This document shows, in pieces, positions 1 through 7,234 of a stretch of 17,787 nucleotides of DNA. The stretch comes from CAMCXE01 sp041179125 (GTDB lineage: Bacteria > Pseudomonadota > Gammaproteobacteria > Pseudomonadales > Cellvibrionaceae). Both the position numbers and the translations under genes were made by a program. Within the stretch, counting starts at the first letter, position 1; every line of letters starts with the position of its first letter. The notes under the pieces were generated by a model, which worked only from the letters and a program-made list of their open reading frames with translations, ran no database searches and was not told the origin of the DNA. The stretch spans positions 1-17,787 of the forward strand of contig JBEGTZ010000310.1 in NCBI GenBank assembly GCA_041179125.1. The letters are read 5' to 3'.

Positions 1-136
1 AGGGTATTTCTTCCTCTTCATTAAATTTAGGGGTTGCTGGCATAATCCAAAATTTATCTGTCAATAAAGATTCAAGCGCCTTCCACTCCACCTCAACCCC
101 ATGCAACAACTTTTCCATAAAACTTAAATTATTCAT
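1..136 (-). CDS. hsdS: Type I restriction specificity subunit HsdS, N-terminal fragment (runs off left edge)
   Basis: The minus-strand frame is open from an ATG at 136-134 to the window edge, giving 45 codons. The peptide begins MNNLSFMEKLLHGVEVEWKA and continues with FWIMPATPKF, which resembles the start of HsdS proteins (a short helix, then GVE-WK, then the first target recognition domain). HsdS sets the DNA sequence recognised by the HsdM/HsdR complex. The start overlaps the stop of the upstream nuclease gene by 8 bases, suggesting translational coupling; a second in-frame Met at residue 7 could be the real start. The identification rests on this short N-terminus plus the adjoining hsdM. 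Most of the gene, including both recognition domains, is outside the window. Confidence 0.75.
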   Translation of the reverse strand, partial: MNNLSFMEKLLHGVEVEWKALESLLTDKFWIMPATPKFNEEEEIP

Positions 137-1235
137 CTGCCTCACCCTCCATACCTTGTAATTCCCGCTCCAGCATTTCAATGCTGGGCAAGCTGCTCTC
201 AAGAGCCTCTGGCAGGGCGCGGGTGAGTTCGTAGCTGGAAACGCCAATGGGTTTATCCACGCCGCGCAAGGCATATTCGGCCAGCACCCGGTTGGGTTGC
301 TGGCACAAGATCAGGCCAATAGTGGGCTGGTCGGTTTGGTGGCGAAGCTTGTCATCCACTACGCTGCAATAGAAGTTCATTTTGCCCGCGTATTCGGGCT
401 TAAAATCGCCGCGCTTGAGCTCGATCACCACATAGCAACGCAGTTTCAGATGGTAGAACAACAGGTCGATGTAGAAATCCTGCTCGCCGATATCGAGATG
501 ATATTGTCGCCCGACAAAGGCAAAGCCTTGCCCGAGTTCCAGCAAAAATTTTTCCAGATGGGCGACAAGGCCGGTCTCCAGTTCGCGTTCGTGAAAACCT
601 GGCTCTAGGGTCAAGAAGTCAAACAGATACGGGTCTTTCAGCGTTTGCTGCACTAAATCAGAGTCGGGTGCTGGCAGGCGGTTGGCAAAGTTGCTGGTGG
701 CCTTGCCTTGGCGGTGGTGCGCAGCCGATTCGATTTGCATCACGAGAATGTTGCGGCTCCAGCCGTTGTGCACAGCGGCCTGCATGTACCAGCTGCGGGT
801 GGGCAAGTCTTTGACCTTGGCCATGAGTTCGGCGTGATGCCCCCAGGGCACAGCCTGTAGCAGTTCAGCTGGAAAAAGTGCCGCAGCTTGTGGCACTTCT
901 GAAAGGGTACCCGTTTGTGCCACGGCCTGTGGCATAAAATTTAGCAGCGGGTATTCGCGGTAGAAGGCCAGCATGCGTTTGATATTGCGCTCGGAAAATC
1001 CCTTTTCCTCCGGTAATTCGTTAAACAGGTCGCGCGCAAGGCGCGGAATCACACCCGCACCCCAGCCTTCCTGTTGCTGGCGAGTGTCGATCAGTGCGCC
1101 GATTTCCCAGTAAAGCCGGATCAACTCGGCATTGACAGCCAGCATGGCGCGCGTCTGGGCGTGACGAACCTGCTGCTTGATGTCGGTGAGCAGCTCAGCA
1201 TAGGCTATGGGCAATGCCTGTGAGTTGTTGCTCAT
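129..1235 (-). CDS. DUF1016 / YhcG-family PD-(D/E)XK nuclease domain protein
   Basis: This 368-residue protein has the two-part DUF1016 layout. The helical N-terminal domain (about residues 10-170) includes LYWEIG (41-46), GWGAGVI (57-63) and FSERNIKRM (80-88). The C-terminal nuclease-like domain (about 195-350) shows Asp257 in YIDLLFYH and Glu272-x-Lys274 in VVIELKRGDF, fitting a PD-(D/E)XK active site. The family is often found near type I restriction systems; its biochemical role is poorly defined, so DNA cleavage is inferred. Here it sits between hsdM and hsdS: its start overlaps the hsdM stop by 4 bases (ATGA) and its stop overlaps the hsdS start by 8 bases. It is therefore an integral operon member, perhaps an accessory nuclease or partner of the methylase complex. 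Confidence 0.9.
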   Translation of the reverse strand: MSNNSQALPIAYAELLTDIKQQVRHAQTRAMLAVNAELIRLYWEIGALIDTRQQQEGWGAGVIPRLARDLFNELPEEKGFSERNIKRMLAFYREYPLLNFMPQAVAQTGTLSEVPQAAALFPAELLQAVPWGHHAELMAKVKDLPTRSWYMQAAVHNGWSRNILVMQIESAAHHRQGKATSNFANRLPAPDSDLVQQTLKDPYLFDFLTLEPGFHERELETGLVAHLEKFLLELGQGFAFVGRQYHLDIGEQDFYIDLLFYHLKLRCYVVIELKRGDFKPEYAGKMNFYCSVVDDKLRHQTDQPTIGLILCQQPNRVLAEYALRGVDKPIGVSSYELTRALPEALESSLPSIEMLERELQGMEGEADE

Positions 1236-2800
1236 GCCTCATCTCCTTCAATCTGCGCCACTATCGCATCAATCTCTTTGCGCAACTGGTCGATTTTGGC
1301 AACGGTAATTTTAAGTTCGGCATTTAGCTGGTTAATCTCCACAATCTCGCGAGTATCCTTTGCTTCTACATAACTGCTTACCGACAGGTTGTAATCTTTT
1401 TCTTTGGCGACTTCTTCATAGGGCACTGATCGTGCGAAGTGATCTTTATTCTCTTTGCTATCGAACACCTGCATAATTTTTTCAATGTGTTCATCCGTGA
1501 GAATATTGTTATTGGTTTCCTTTTTAAACAAACCGCTGGCATCAATAAACTGGGTGTTGGTGTCACTTTTGTGTTTAGAGAGCACCAGAATAGTTACGGC
1601 GATGGTGGTGCCAAAAAATAAGTTGGGCGCTAGGGAAATTACTGTTTCTACATAATTATTATCCACCAAATATTGGCGGATTTTTTGCTCCGCACCGCCT
1701 CGGTAAAATATACCGGGGAAGCAAACAATGGCAGCGCGGCCTTTACTGGATAAATAACTCAGTGCATGTAATACAAACGCAAAATCCGCTTTGGATTTAG
1801 GCGCGAGGACACCGGCTGGGGCAAAACGGTCGTCGTTAATGAGGGTTGGGTCGTCTGAGCCGATCCATTTCACTGAATAAGGTGGATTGGACACAATGGC
1901 ATCAAAGGGTTTGTCATCACCAAAATGGGGTTGGCGCAGGGTGTCGCCCAGTTGCATATTAAATTTGTCGTAATTGATGTTATGCAAAAACATATTCATA
2001 CGAGCAAGGTTATAGGTGGTGTGGTTTAACTCTTGGCCAAAAAAACCTTCTTCAATTTTGTGCTCATCAAACTGTTTTTTAGCTTGTAACAATAAGGAGC
2101 CGGAACCACAGGCTGGGTCGTAAATTTTATTTACACTGGTTTGGCCGTGCATGGCGAGCTGGGCAATGAGTTTGGATACATGCTGCGGGGTAAAAAATTC
2201 ACCGCCGGATTTGCCCGCGTTGGCGGCGTAGTTGGAAATTAAGAATTCGTAGGCGTCACCGAACAGGTCGATATGGGAGGCATCAGGCTTTTCATAAAAA
2301 TCATGGCCAAAATCCAAACCTGCCACGCCTTTGAGTACTGCCGCCAAACGGAAGTTTTTGTCTTTTACCGTATTACCTAAGCGGTTGCTGGTGGTATCAA
2401 AATCGGCAAATAGGCCTTTAATATCCTGCTCTGAGGAGTAACCGTTCGCTGAACTTTCAATGGCCGAGAAAATAGCGGCTAAATCGGTATTTAGGCTTTC
2501 ATTGGTGTGAGCGTTGGCGGCGACTTTGGCAAATAACTGGCTGGGGTAAATAAAGTAGCCTTTGGTTTTTGTGGCATCGTCTTTTATCTCCGGGGTGATT
2601 ACGCTGTCGGGCAGCTCGGCGTAGTTAACACTCTCGTCACCGGCTTCAATATAAAGGGCAAAGTTTTCGCTAATAAAGCGGTAAAACAGGGTGCCCAGGA
2701 CATATTGTTTAAAGTCCCAGCCATCGACGGCACCGCGTACATCGTTAGCAATCGCCCATATCTGGCGTTGCAGGGCGGCGCGTTGTTGTGAGCTTGTCAT
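1232..2800 (-). CDS. hsdM: Type I restriction-modification DNA methyltransferase subunit HsdM
   Basis: This 522-residue protein is the N6-adenine methyltransferase subunit of a type I system; with HsdS it methylates the recognition site. The N-terminal HsdM helical domain (residues about 8-150) has the typical QIWAIANDVRG start. The catalytic N6_Mtase domain carries motif I (SAM binding) DPACGSGS at 228-235 and motif IV NPPY at 305-308; GEFFTPQHV (200-208) is a further family signature. The C-terminal 60 residues look like a coiled coil (ELKITVAKIDQLRKEIDAIV), as usual for contact with HsdS. The length is normal. It is the first gene of the visible operon, with only a weak GGA-type ribosome site before the ATG. 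No hsdR is in the window. Confidence 0.96.
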   Translation of the reverse strand: MTSSQQRAALQRQIWAIANDVRGAVDGWDFKQYVLGTLFYRFISENFALYIEAGDESVNYAELPDSVITPEIKDDATKTKGYFIYPSQLFAKVAANAHTNESLNTDLAAIFSAIESSANGYSSEQDIKGLFADFDTTSNRLGNTVKDKNFRLAAVLKGVAGLDFGHDFYEKPDASHIDLFGDAYEFLISNYAANAGKSGGEFFTPQHVSKLIAQLAMHGQTSVNKIYDPACGSGSLLLQAKKQFDEHKIEEGFFGQELNHTTYNLARMNMFLHNINYDKFNMQLGDTLRQPHFGDDKPFDAIVSNPPYSVKWIGSDDPTLINDDRFAPAGVLAPKSKADFAFVLHALSYLSSKGRAAIVCFPGIFYRGGAEQKIRQYLVDNNYVETVISLAPNLFFGTTIAVTILVLSKHKSDTNTQFIDASGLFKKETNNNILTDEHIEKIMQVFDSKENKDHFARSVPYEEVAKEKDYNLSVSSYVEAKDTREIVEINQLNAELKITVAKIDQLRKEIDAIVAQIEGDEA

Positions 2801-3104
2801 TTTGGAATCCGGTTAAATTTATTTTAAATGGTTTTTAGTGCTGCTAGGTATTACAGGATTGAAAAATCGACTTGCAAATTTAAGGGCATTTTCGGAAATT
2901 CACTTTTCACACGTTCGCGGCGTTATTTTCATGCTCAGTTATAAACTCCCTTCTTCGGCTTGGGCATCCTGCACCCGTGCTGTCATCCGCGTGAAAATAC
3001 TTTGCGAGCATCACGAAAATTGAATTTCCGGCGGCGCCCTTAAGACGCAAAATTTTGTATCTTTATGCTTCCTAGCAACTCTGGATTTTTCCTGTATGTC
3101 GTTT
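2801..3104. other. Intergenic region between hsdM and orn
   Basis: These 304 bases separate two minus-strand genes. Apart from the candidate hsdM promoter I see no gene: the plus-strand frame at 2838-3023 lacks any recognisable protein signature. No terminator hairpin with a T run is apparent after orn. Confidence 0.5.
2850..2877 (-). promoter_or_regulatory. Candidate sigma70 promoter for the hsdM operon
   Basis: On the minus strand TTGCAA (2877-2872) and TGTAAT (2855-2850) are separated by 16 bases. Transcription would start near 2843, about 43 bases before the hsdM start codon. The boxes match consensus at 4 of 6 and 5 of 6 positions. This rests on visual matching only. Confidence 0.35.
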
Positions 3105-3665
3105 TTATCCCGCAATAAAATGTTCACGGTAATAAGCCAATTCCGCCACGGAATCGCGAATGTCATCCATCGCTAAATGGCTGCTTTTTTTGTTTAATCC
3201 TTTGGTTATTTCCGGTTTCCAGCGGCGGGTGAGTTCTTTTAAGGTGGAAACATCTAAATTACGGTAGGAAAAAAACGCTTCTAAACGCGGCATGTAATGC
3301 GCTAAAAACCGTCGGTCTTGGCAGATGGAGTTACCGCACATGGGGCTTTTGCCTGCGCTGATCCACTGTTGTAAAAATACTAGGGTGGCGTCTTCTGCTG
3401 CGCGTGTGTTGGTGGTGCTTTCGGTTATGCGTTGTACTAGGCCTGAGCCGCCGTGTTGTTTGGTATTCCATTCATCCATCGCCGCCAGGGTTTTGGGGTG
3501 TTGGTGGATGGCGAATACCGGCCCTTCGGCGAGGATGTTGAGGTTTTTATCGGTGATGAGGGTGGCGATTTCGATAATTACATCGCGCTCCGGGTTTAGG
3601 CCGGTCATTTCTAAATCGATCCAAATTAAATGGCTGTCGCTGGGCTGTTCGTTGGTTTGAGACAT
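3105..3665 (-). CDS. orn: Oligoribonuclease (3'-5' exoribonuclease, DEDDh)
   Basis: The 186-residue product degrades RNA oligomers of two to a few nucleotides, finishing mRNA decay and hydrolysing pGpG from cyclic-di-GMP turnover. The DEDDh active site is complete: Asp17 and Glu19 in WIDLEMTGL, Asp117 in GNSICQD, His163 and Asp168 in SSHLAMDDIRDSV. I chose the ATG at 3665 because CAGGAG lies about 6 bases upstream and the protein then starts like other Orn proteins; an in-frame ATG at 3689 would add 8 unconserved residues. Orn is divergent from rsgA, an arrangement also seen in enterics. The length matches the family (about 180 residues). Confidence 0.96.
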   Translation of the reverse strand: MSQTNEQPSDSHLIWIDLEMTGLNPERDVIIEIATLITDKNLNILAEGPVFAIHQHPKTLAAMDEWNTKQHGGSGLVQRITESTTNTRAAEDATLVFLQQWISAGKSPMCGNSICQDRRFLAHYMPRLEAFFSYRNLDVSTLKELTRRWKPEITKGLNKKSSHLAMDDIRDSVAELAYYREHFIAG

Positions 3666-3795
3666 GGGGTACTCCTGGGTGGATTTCACTACTTTGATGG
3701 GTATCTGTAACTACTCGGTGTATTTATCACTACAATGCCCGCCAGTTTAGCGTCTCCCCAAGGGTGGCGCCTCTTTTTACCTGATTGGGTATTCA
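3666..3795. promoter_or_regulatory. Divergent orn/rsgA promoter region
   Basis: These 130 bases must carry the promoters of both divergent genes. The plus strand has TACAAT at 3731-3736, a plausible -10 box for rsgA, without a convincing -35 box. No strong orn promoter was recognised. Confidence 0.35.
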
Positions 3796-4755
3796 ATGTC
3801 TAAACGCCGCCTCAGCTTGCACCAAACCCGCCGCATCGCTTTGCAAAACTCACAGGACGCAGAGGGCGATTTTGTGGGCAGTGAGGGGCTGGTTATTTCG
3901 CCGCTGCGCCAACAGGCGGAGATTCAAGATTGTCTCAGCGGTGCGCGCCACCGCTGCCACCTGCGGGCGAATTTGCCGCCCTTAACGGTGGGGGACCGTG
4001 TGATTTGGCAGGCGGGCGAGCCTACCGGTGTGGTGGTGGCTTTAAAGCCGCGCCGCAATTGTATCCAGCGGCCCGATAGCTTCGGCAAATTAAAGTTGGT
4101 GGCGGCTAATGTGGATTGCGCGTTGATTGTGCTGGCACCGGAGCCTGTGGCCCACGCTAATTTAATCGACCGCTATTTAGTGGCGCTGCATGCACTGGAT
4201 ATTCGGCCCGTGTTGGTGCTGAATAAAAGTGATTTGTTAAACCCCGGCCACCCAATGCTCAAGCTGGCTTCGGGTTATCAGGCTTTGGGTTATACCTGTT
4301 TGACGGTATCGGCCCAGGAGCCTTTAAGCCTTCAGCCTTTGCAAGCGGTGTTGGCTGCGGGGACCAGTATTTTGGTGGGGCAGTCTGGCGTGGGTAAATC
4401 GTCTTTGTTGCAGGCTTTACTGCCGGAGCAGTCCATCAAAGTGGGCGAGTTATCAGAGGGGGTGGCCAAGGGCCGCCATACCACCACCCATGCACGCCTG
4501 TATCCTTTTGCCTGTGGCGGCCAGTGCATCGATTCCCCCGGTATCCGCGAGTTTGGTTTGGGGCATTTAAGTGCTGAGCAGGTGGCGCAAGGGTTTGTGG
4601 AGTTTGAAGATTTTTTAGGCCACTGTAAGTTTCGCAATTGTATGCATCAGCAGGACCCCGGTTGCGCTTTAATTCGCGCCCGCGAAGAAGGCGCTATTAG
4701 CTTGGAGCGGTTTGTTAGTTACCAGCAGATTGTGGCCAGTCAAACTTTGACTTAA
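3796..4755 (+). CDS. rsgA: Ribosome small-subunit biogenesis GTPase RsgA (YjeQ)
   Basis: This 319-residue circularly permuted GTPase acts late in 30S subunit maturation. An N-terminal OB fold (about residues 35-90) is followed by GTPase motifs in permuted order: G4 NKSD at 143-146, G1 GQSGVGKS at 195-202, a G2 region KGRHTTTH at 225-232 and G3 DSPG at 246-249. The C-terminal zinc-binding segment has Cys277, Cys282, His284 and Cys290. The basic N-terminus (MSKRRLSLHQTRR) is typical. It is divergent from orn and 77 bases upstream of psd in the same orientation, so rsgA and psd may be co-transcribed. Confidence 0.96.
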   Translation: MSKRRLSLHQTRRIALQNSQDAEGDFVGSEGLVISPLRQQAEIQDCLSGARHRCHLRANLPPLTVGDRVIWQAGEPTGVVVALKPRRNCIQRPDSFGKLKLVAANVDCALIVLAPEPVAHANLIDRYLVALHALDIRPVLVLNKSDLLNPGHPMLKLASGYQALGYTCLTVSAQEPLSLQPLQAVLAAGTSILVGQSGVGKSSLLQALLPEQSIKVGELSEGVAKGRHTTTHARLYPFACGGQCIDSPGIREFGLGHLSAEQVAQGFVEFEDFLGHCKFRNCMHQQDPGCALIRAREEGAISLERFVSYQQIVASQTLT

Positions 4756-4832
4756 TCAGCTGGCAAAAACAGACCCTAGCTGCCCGCGCATCAATTTTCA
4801 TTGTTATTTATCAGTCATCATTAGGTTTTTTC

Positions 4833-5690
4833 ATGCATCCAAAAGTATTTATTGTTGCGCAATACCTCATTCCACAAGCCTTGTTATCGCGTCTTATTGG
4901 CTGGGTGGCGCGCTGCCCTTGGGGTTTTATCAAAAACCGGTTTATTGAAAAATTTATTCAGCGTTACAACGTGGATATGGCCCAAGCCCTGGAGGAAAAC
5001 CCGCGCGCTTATAAACACTTCAACGCCTTTTTTACCCGCGCTTTAAAGCCTGGCGCGCGGCCTATTTGTGAAGGCGAACACACGCTGGCTTGCCCGGCAG
5101 ATGGTGCGATTAGCCAGTTGGGTGAGATTAAAAATGGCCGTATATTCCAGGCAAAAGGCCAGGAATTTAGCCTGTTGGAGCTGTTGGGCGGGCAGGAAGA
5201 TTTAGCTGCTGCTTATCAAGACGGTTTATTTGCCACCGTGTATTTATCCCCCAAAGATTACCACCGGGTACACATGCCGCAAGCGGGGGAGCTGGTGCGC
5301 ATGGTGCATATACCTGGCGATTTGTTCTCCGTGAATGCCGTCACCGCCGAACAGGTGCCGCGCCTGTTTGCCCGTAATGAGCGCGTGGTATGCCATTTTT
5401 CAACCCCCCACGGCCCGATGGCGGTGGTCTTGGTGGGGGCGATGATTGTTGCCAGCATCGAAACCCCGTGGGCGGGCGTGGTTGCACCCACCCGCAACAC
5501 CGTCCGCACCACCCACTACGGCACATCACCAACAGTAACGCTGGAAAAAGGCGCAGAAATGGGCCGGTTTTTATTGGGTTCTACGGCGATTGTGTTGCTG
5601 CCGAAGAGCTTTGGGCGCTGGCGGGAAGATTTACAGGCGGGCTCGCCCGTGGTGATGGGCGAGCGGTTGGCGGATAGGGGCAAGGCTTAA
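4833..5690 (+). CDS. psd: Phosphatidylserine decarboxylase proenzyme
   Basis: This 285-residue proenzyme converts phosphatidylserine to phosphatidylethanolamine at the inner membrane. The self-cleavage motif LGST is at 248-251, so Ser250 should become the pyruvoyl prosthetic group of the small subunit. CPADGAIS (about residue 90) and YHRVHMP (about 145) supply the conserved Asp and His of the self-processing triad. The N-terminal segment VFIVAQYLIPQALLSRLIGWV is amphipathic to hydrophobic, fitting membrane association. Its position downstream of rsgA parallels other gammaproteobacteria. A palindromic repeat lies just beyond the 3' end, between psd and the convergent lpxH. Confidence 0.96.
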   Translation: MHPKVFIVAQYLIPQALLSRLIGWVARCPWGFIKNRFIEKFIQRYNVDMAQALEENPRAYKHFNAFFTRALKPGARPICEGEHTLACPADGAISQLGEIKNGRIFQAKGQEFSLLELLGGQEDLAAAYQDGLFATVYLSPKDYHRVHMPQAGELVRMVHIPGDLFSVNAVTAEQVPRLFARNERVVCHFSTPHGPMAVVLVGAMIVASIETPWAGVVAPTRNTVRTTHYGTSPTVTLEKGAEMGRFLLGSTAIVLLPKSFGRWREDLQAGSPVVMGERLADRGKA

Positions 5691-5715
5691 GTAACGCTTA
5701 AAACCATTTCACCAC

Positions 5716-5781
5716 GTAGGGGCGCGATTCATCGTGCCTTGGTTGATGATGTCAATTGGGCGCAATGAATTGCGCCCCTAC
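5716..5781. repeat. REPIN-like doublet of GTAG-headed palindromic units
   Basis: Outer arms 5716-5731 and 5766-5781 are inverted copies matching at 15 of 16 bases, each starting (outward) with GTAG followed by GGGCGC. Each arm also folds by itself: the right unit has a perfect 9-bp stem GGGCGCAAT (5758-5766) with ATTGCGCCC (5769-5777), and the left unit pairs GGCGCGAT with ATCGTGCC through one G-T wobble. A GTAG head plus a hairpin, duplicated in inverted orientation, is the architecture of REP doublets mobilised by REP-associated tyrosine transposases. It sits between convergent psd and lpxH and might also affect transcript 3' ends. Confidence 0.7.
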
Positions 5782-5848
5782 AGGGATGACACACGAAACT
5801 AGAAAAATACGGGATAGTTATGTTTTAGCTGCGCAGAGGTTTCCCGGT

Positions 5849-6568
5849 TTAACCGATCGGCTCCTGCACCAGTTGCCATTGTTCGGCAACCACTAAACAC
5901 CAAAGGTAATCGCCCCAATCCCCTAACACCCAGCGCTCGCAAGGCGCATCACTTAATGAGAAGCGATGCGTGGCGGGCCTGTGTGTGTGCCCATGAATAA
6001 GCTTGGTGACATCCCAGTGCTGCATACGCGCTTCAACCTCATGTTGCGTAACATCCATAATGTCGTCCGCTTTCATCGCATTTAAGGATTGGCTTTGCGC
6101 GCGCAGTTGGGCGGCTAGTGTGCGGCGTTGAGGTAAGGGCAGGGATAATACCTGCGCTTGCCAGGCGCTTTGGCGCACCATCTGGCGGAATTCCATATAG
6201 GCGGCATCCCCGGTGCAAAGGCTGTCGCCATGCATTAATAAAACCCGCTCGCCATTTAATGTCACGATGTGTTCTTCCGGCAGAAGGGTAAAACCGGTTG
6301 CCTGGCAGAAGGCTGTGCCGAGTAAAAAATCCCGGTTGCCCGTGAGCATAAAACCCAACACACCGCGTTCGGTGAGTTGGGCGAGGGCGTTTTTTAACTC
6401 TAAGGCGAAGGGGTGGTCTTCATCATCGCCAAGCCACGCATCAAAAAAATCCCCCAAAATATACAGGCTGTCACCGGCCTGCACGCGTGAAATAAAGTGT
6501 ACAAACGCGGTAAAAACTTTGGGTTCTTGGGGGTTTAAATGGAGGTCTGAGATAAAAAACGTTGCCAT
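5849..6568 (-). CDS. lpxH: UDP-2,3-diacylglucosamine diphosphatase LpxH
   Basis: The 239-residue product hydrolyses UDP-2,3-diacylglucosamine to lipid X plus UMP in lipid A synthesis, acting at the cytoplasmic face of the inner membrane. All calcineurin-like phosphoesterase motifs are present: DLH at 8-10, GDFFDAW at 39-45, GNRD at 77-80, HGD at 113-115 and HGHTHRP at 192-198. The ATG lies 2 bases after the ppiB stop, so the two are surely co-transcribed, as in Pseudomonas. The length matches E. coli LpxH (240). Confidence 0.96.
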   Translation of the reverse strand: MATFFISDLHLNPQEPKVFTAFVHFISRVQAGDSLYILGDFFDAWLGDDEDHPFALELKNALAQLTERGVLGFMLTGNRDFLLGTAFCQATGFTLLPEEHIVTLNGERVLLMHGDSLCTGDAAYMEFRQMVRQSAWQAQVLSLPLPQRRTLAAQLRAQSQSLNAMKADDIMDVTQHEVEARMQHWDVTKLIHGHTHRPATHRFSLSDAPCERWVLGDWGDYLWCLVVAEQWQLVQEPIG

Positions 6569-6570
6569 AA

Positions 6571-7053
6571 TTAGCCCGCTACAGTCACGCGCTCAATGGT
6601 GATGGTTTCTTGTGGCACATCTTGAGCGCCGGTTTTTACCACCTTAATTTTATCCACCACATCCATGCCGCTGGTGACTTTACCGAATACACAGTAACCC
6701 CAGCCCTGGCTATTTTTGCCAGAATGGTTGAGAAAATCGTTGTTTTTTACATTGATAAAAAATTGAGCGGTGGCGCTGTGCGGGTCTGAGGTGCGGGCCA
6801 TAGCGATGGTGCCTACATCGTTGGCCAGGCCGTTATCGGCTTCGTTTTCGATGGGCGCACGGGTGGATTTTTGTTTCATATCGGCAGTCATGCCGCCGCC
6901 TTGCACCATAAAATTATTAATAACACGGTGGAAAATAGTCCCGTCGTAAAAACCATCTTCGGCGTATTGTTTGAAATTGGCGCAGGTTTTAGGGGCTTTT
7001 TCTGGGTTTAATTCGATGGTGATGTCGCCGAGGTTAGTGTGTAGGGTAATCAT
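6571..7053 (-). CDS. ppiB: Cytoplasmic peptidyl-prolyl cis-trans isomerase, cyclophilin type (PpiB)
   Basis: The 160-residue single-domain cyclophilin accelerates proline isomerisation during folding. Signature segments are FHRVINNFMVQGGG (about 43-56), the substrate-site stretch ending TAQFFIN and GWGYCVFGKV (about 120-129). I take the ATG at 7053, preceded by TGGAG about 6 bases upstream, because the product then starts MITLHTNLGD like other family members; an ATG at 7086 would add 11 unconserved residues. There is no signal peptide, so it is cytoplasmic. It is followed directly by lpxH and is divergent from glnS. Confidence 0.95.
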   Translation of the reverse strand: MITLHTNLGDITIELNPEKAPKTCANFKQYAEDGFYDGTIFHRVINNFMVQGGGMTADMKQKSTRAPIENEADNGLANDVGTIAMARTSDPHSATAQFFINVKNNDFLNHSGKNSQGWGYCVFGKVTSGMDVVDKIKVVKTGAQDVPQETITIERVTVAG

Positions 7054-7108
7054 GGTGGCTCCAGATGGGTGAAAGGCCAGGCGCAAGCATGGCTTGGGGC
7101 TTAAAAGG

Positions 7109-7125
7109 GCGGCTATAATAGCCGC
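7109..7125. promoter_or_regulatory. Palindrome around a TATAAT box between ppiB and glnS
   Basis: GCGGCTAT and ATAGCCGC form a perfect 8-bp inverted repeat around a single A. The plus strand contains TATAAT (7114-7119), a consensus -10 box about 115 bases before the glnS start. No good -35 box was found at the usual spacing, so it could be a promoter, an operator over a promoter, or a hairpin in the leader. Confidence 0.35.
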
Positions 7126-7234
7126 TTTGTCTTTGAATATGAACTGCGTCTCTCTTGTGGTCCAGTATCACCCAGTGTGAAAAGCTACCGTGCAGTTCCA
7201 CCTTATTTAAACCGCGCCCAGGAATACAAACCCA

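Noticed and set aside
297..608. Plus-strand frame of 103 codons
   Set aside because: It lies entirely opposite the DUF1016 gene and has no family resemblance; a shadow frame.
2980..3025. Similarity to 11150-11186 (TCAT...CGCG...GCATCACG...GAAAATT)
   Set aside because: The matches are short and gapped; both may be worn copies of a dispersed repeat but this cannot be shown by eye.
4757..4789. CAGCT/AGCTG inverted repeat after rsgA as a terminator
   Set aside because: The stem is only 5 bp with a long loop and no T run, and psd follows in the same direction.
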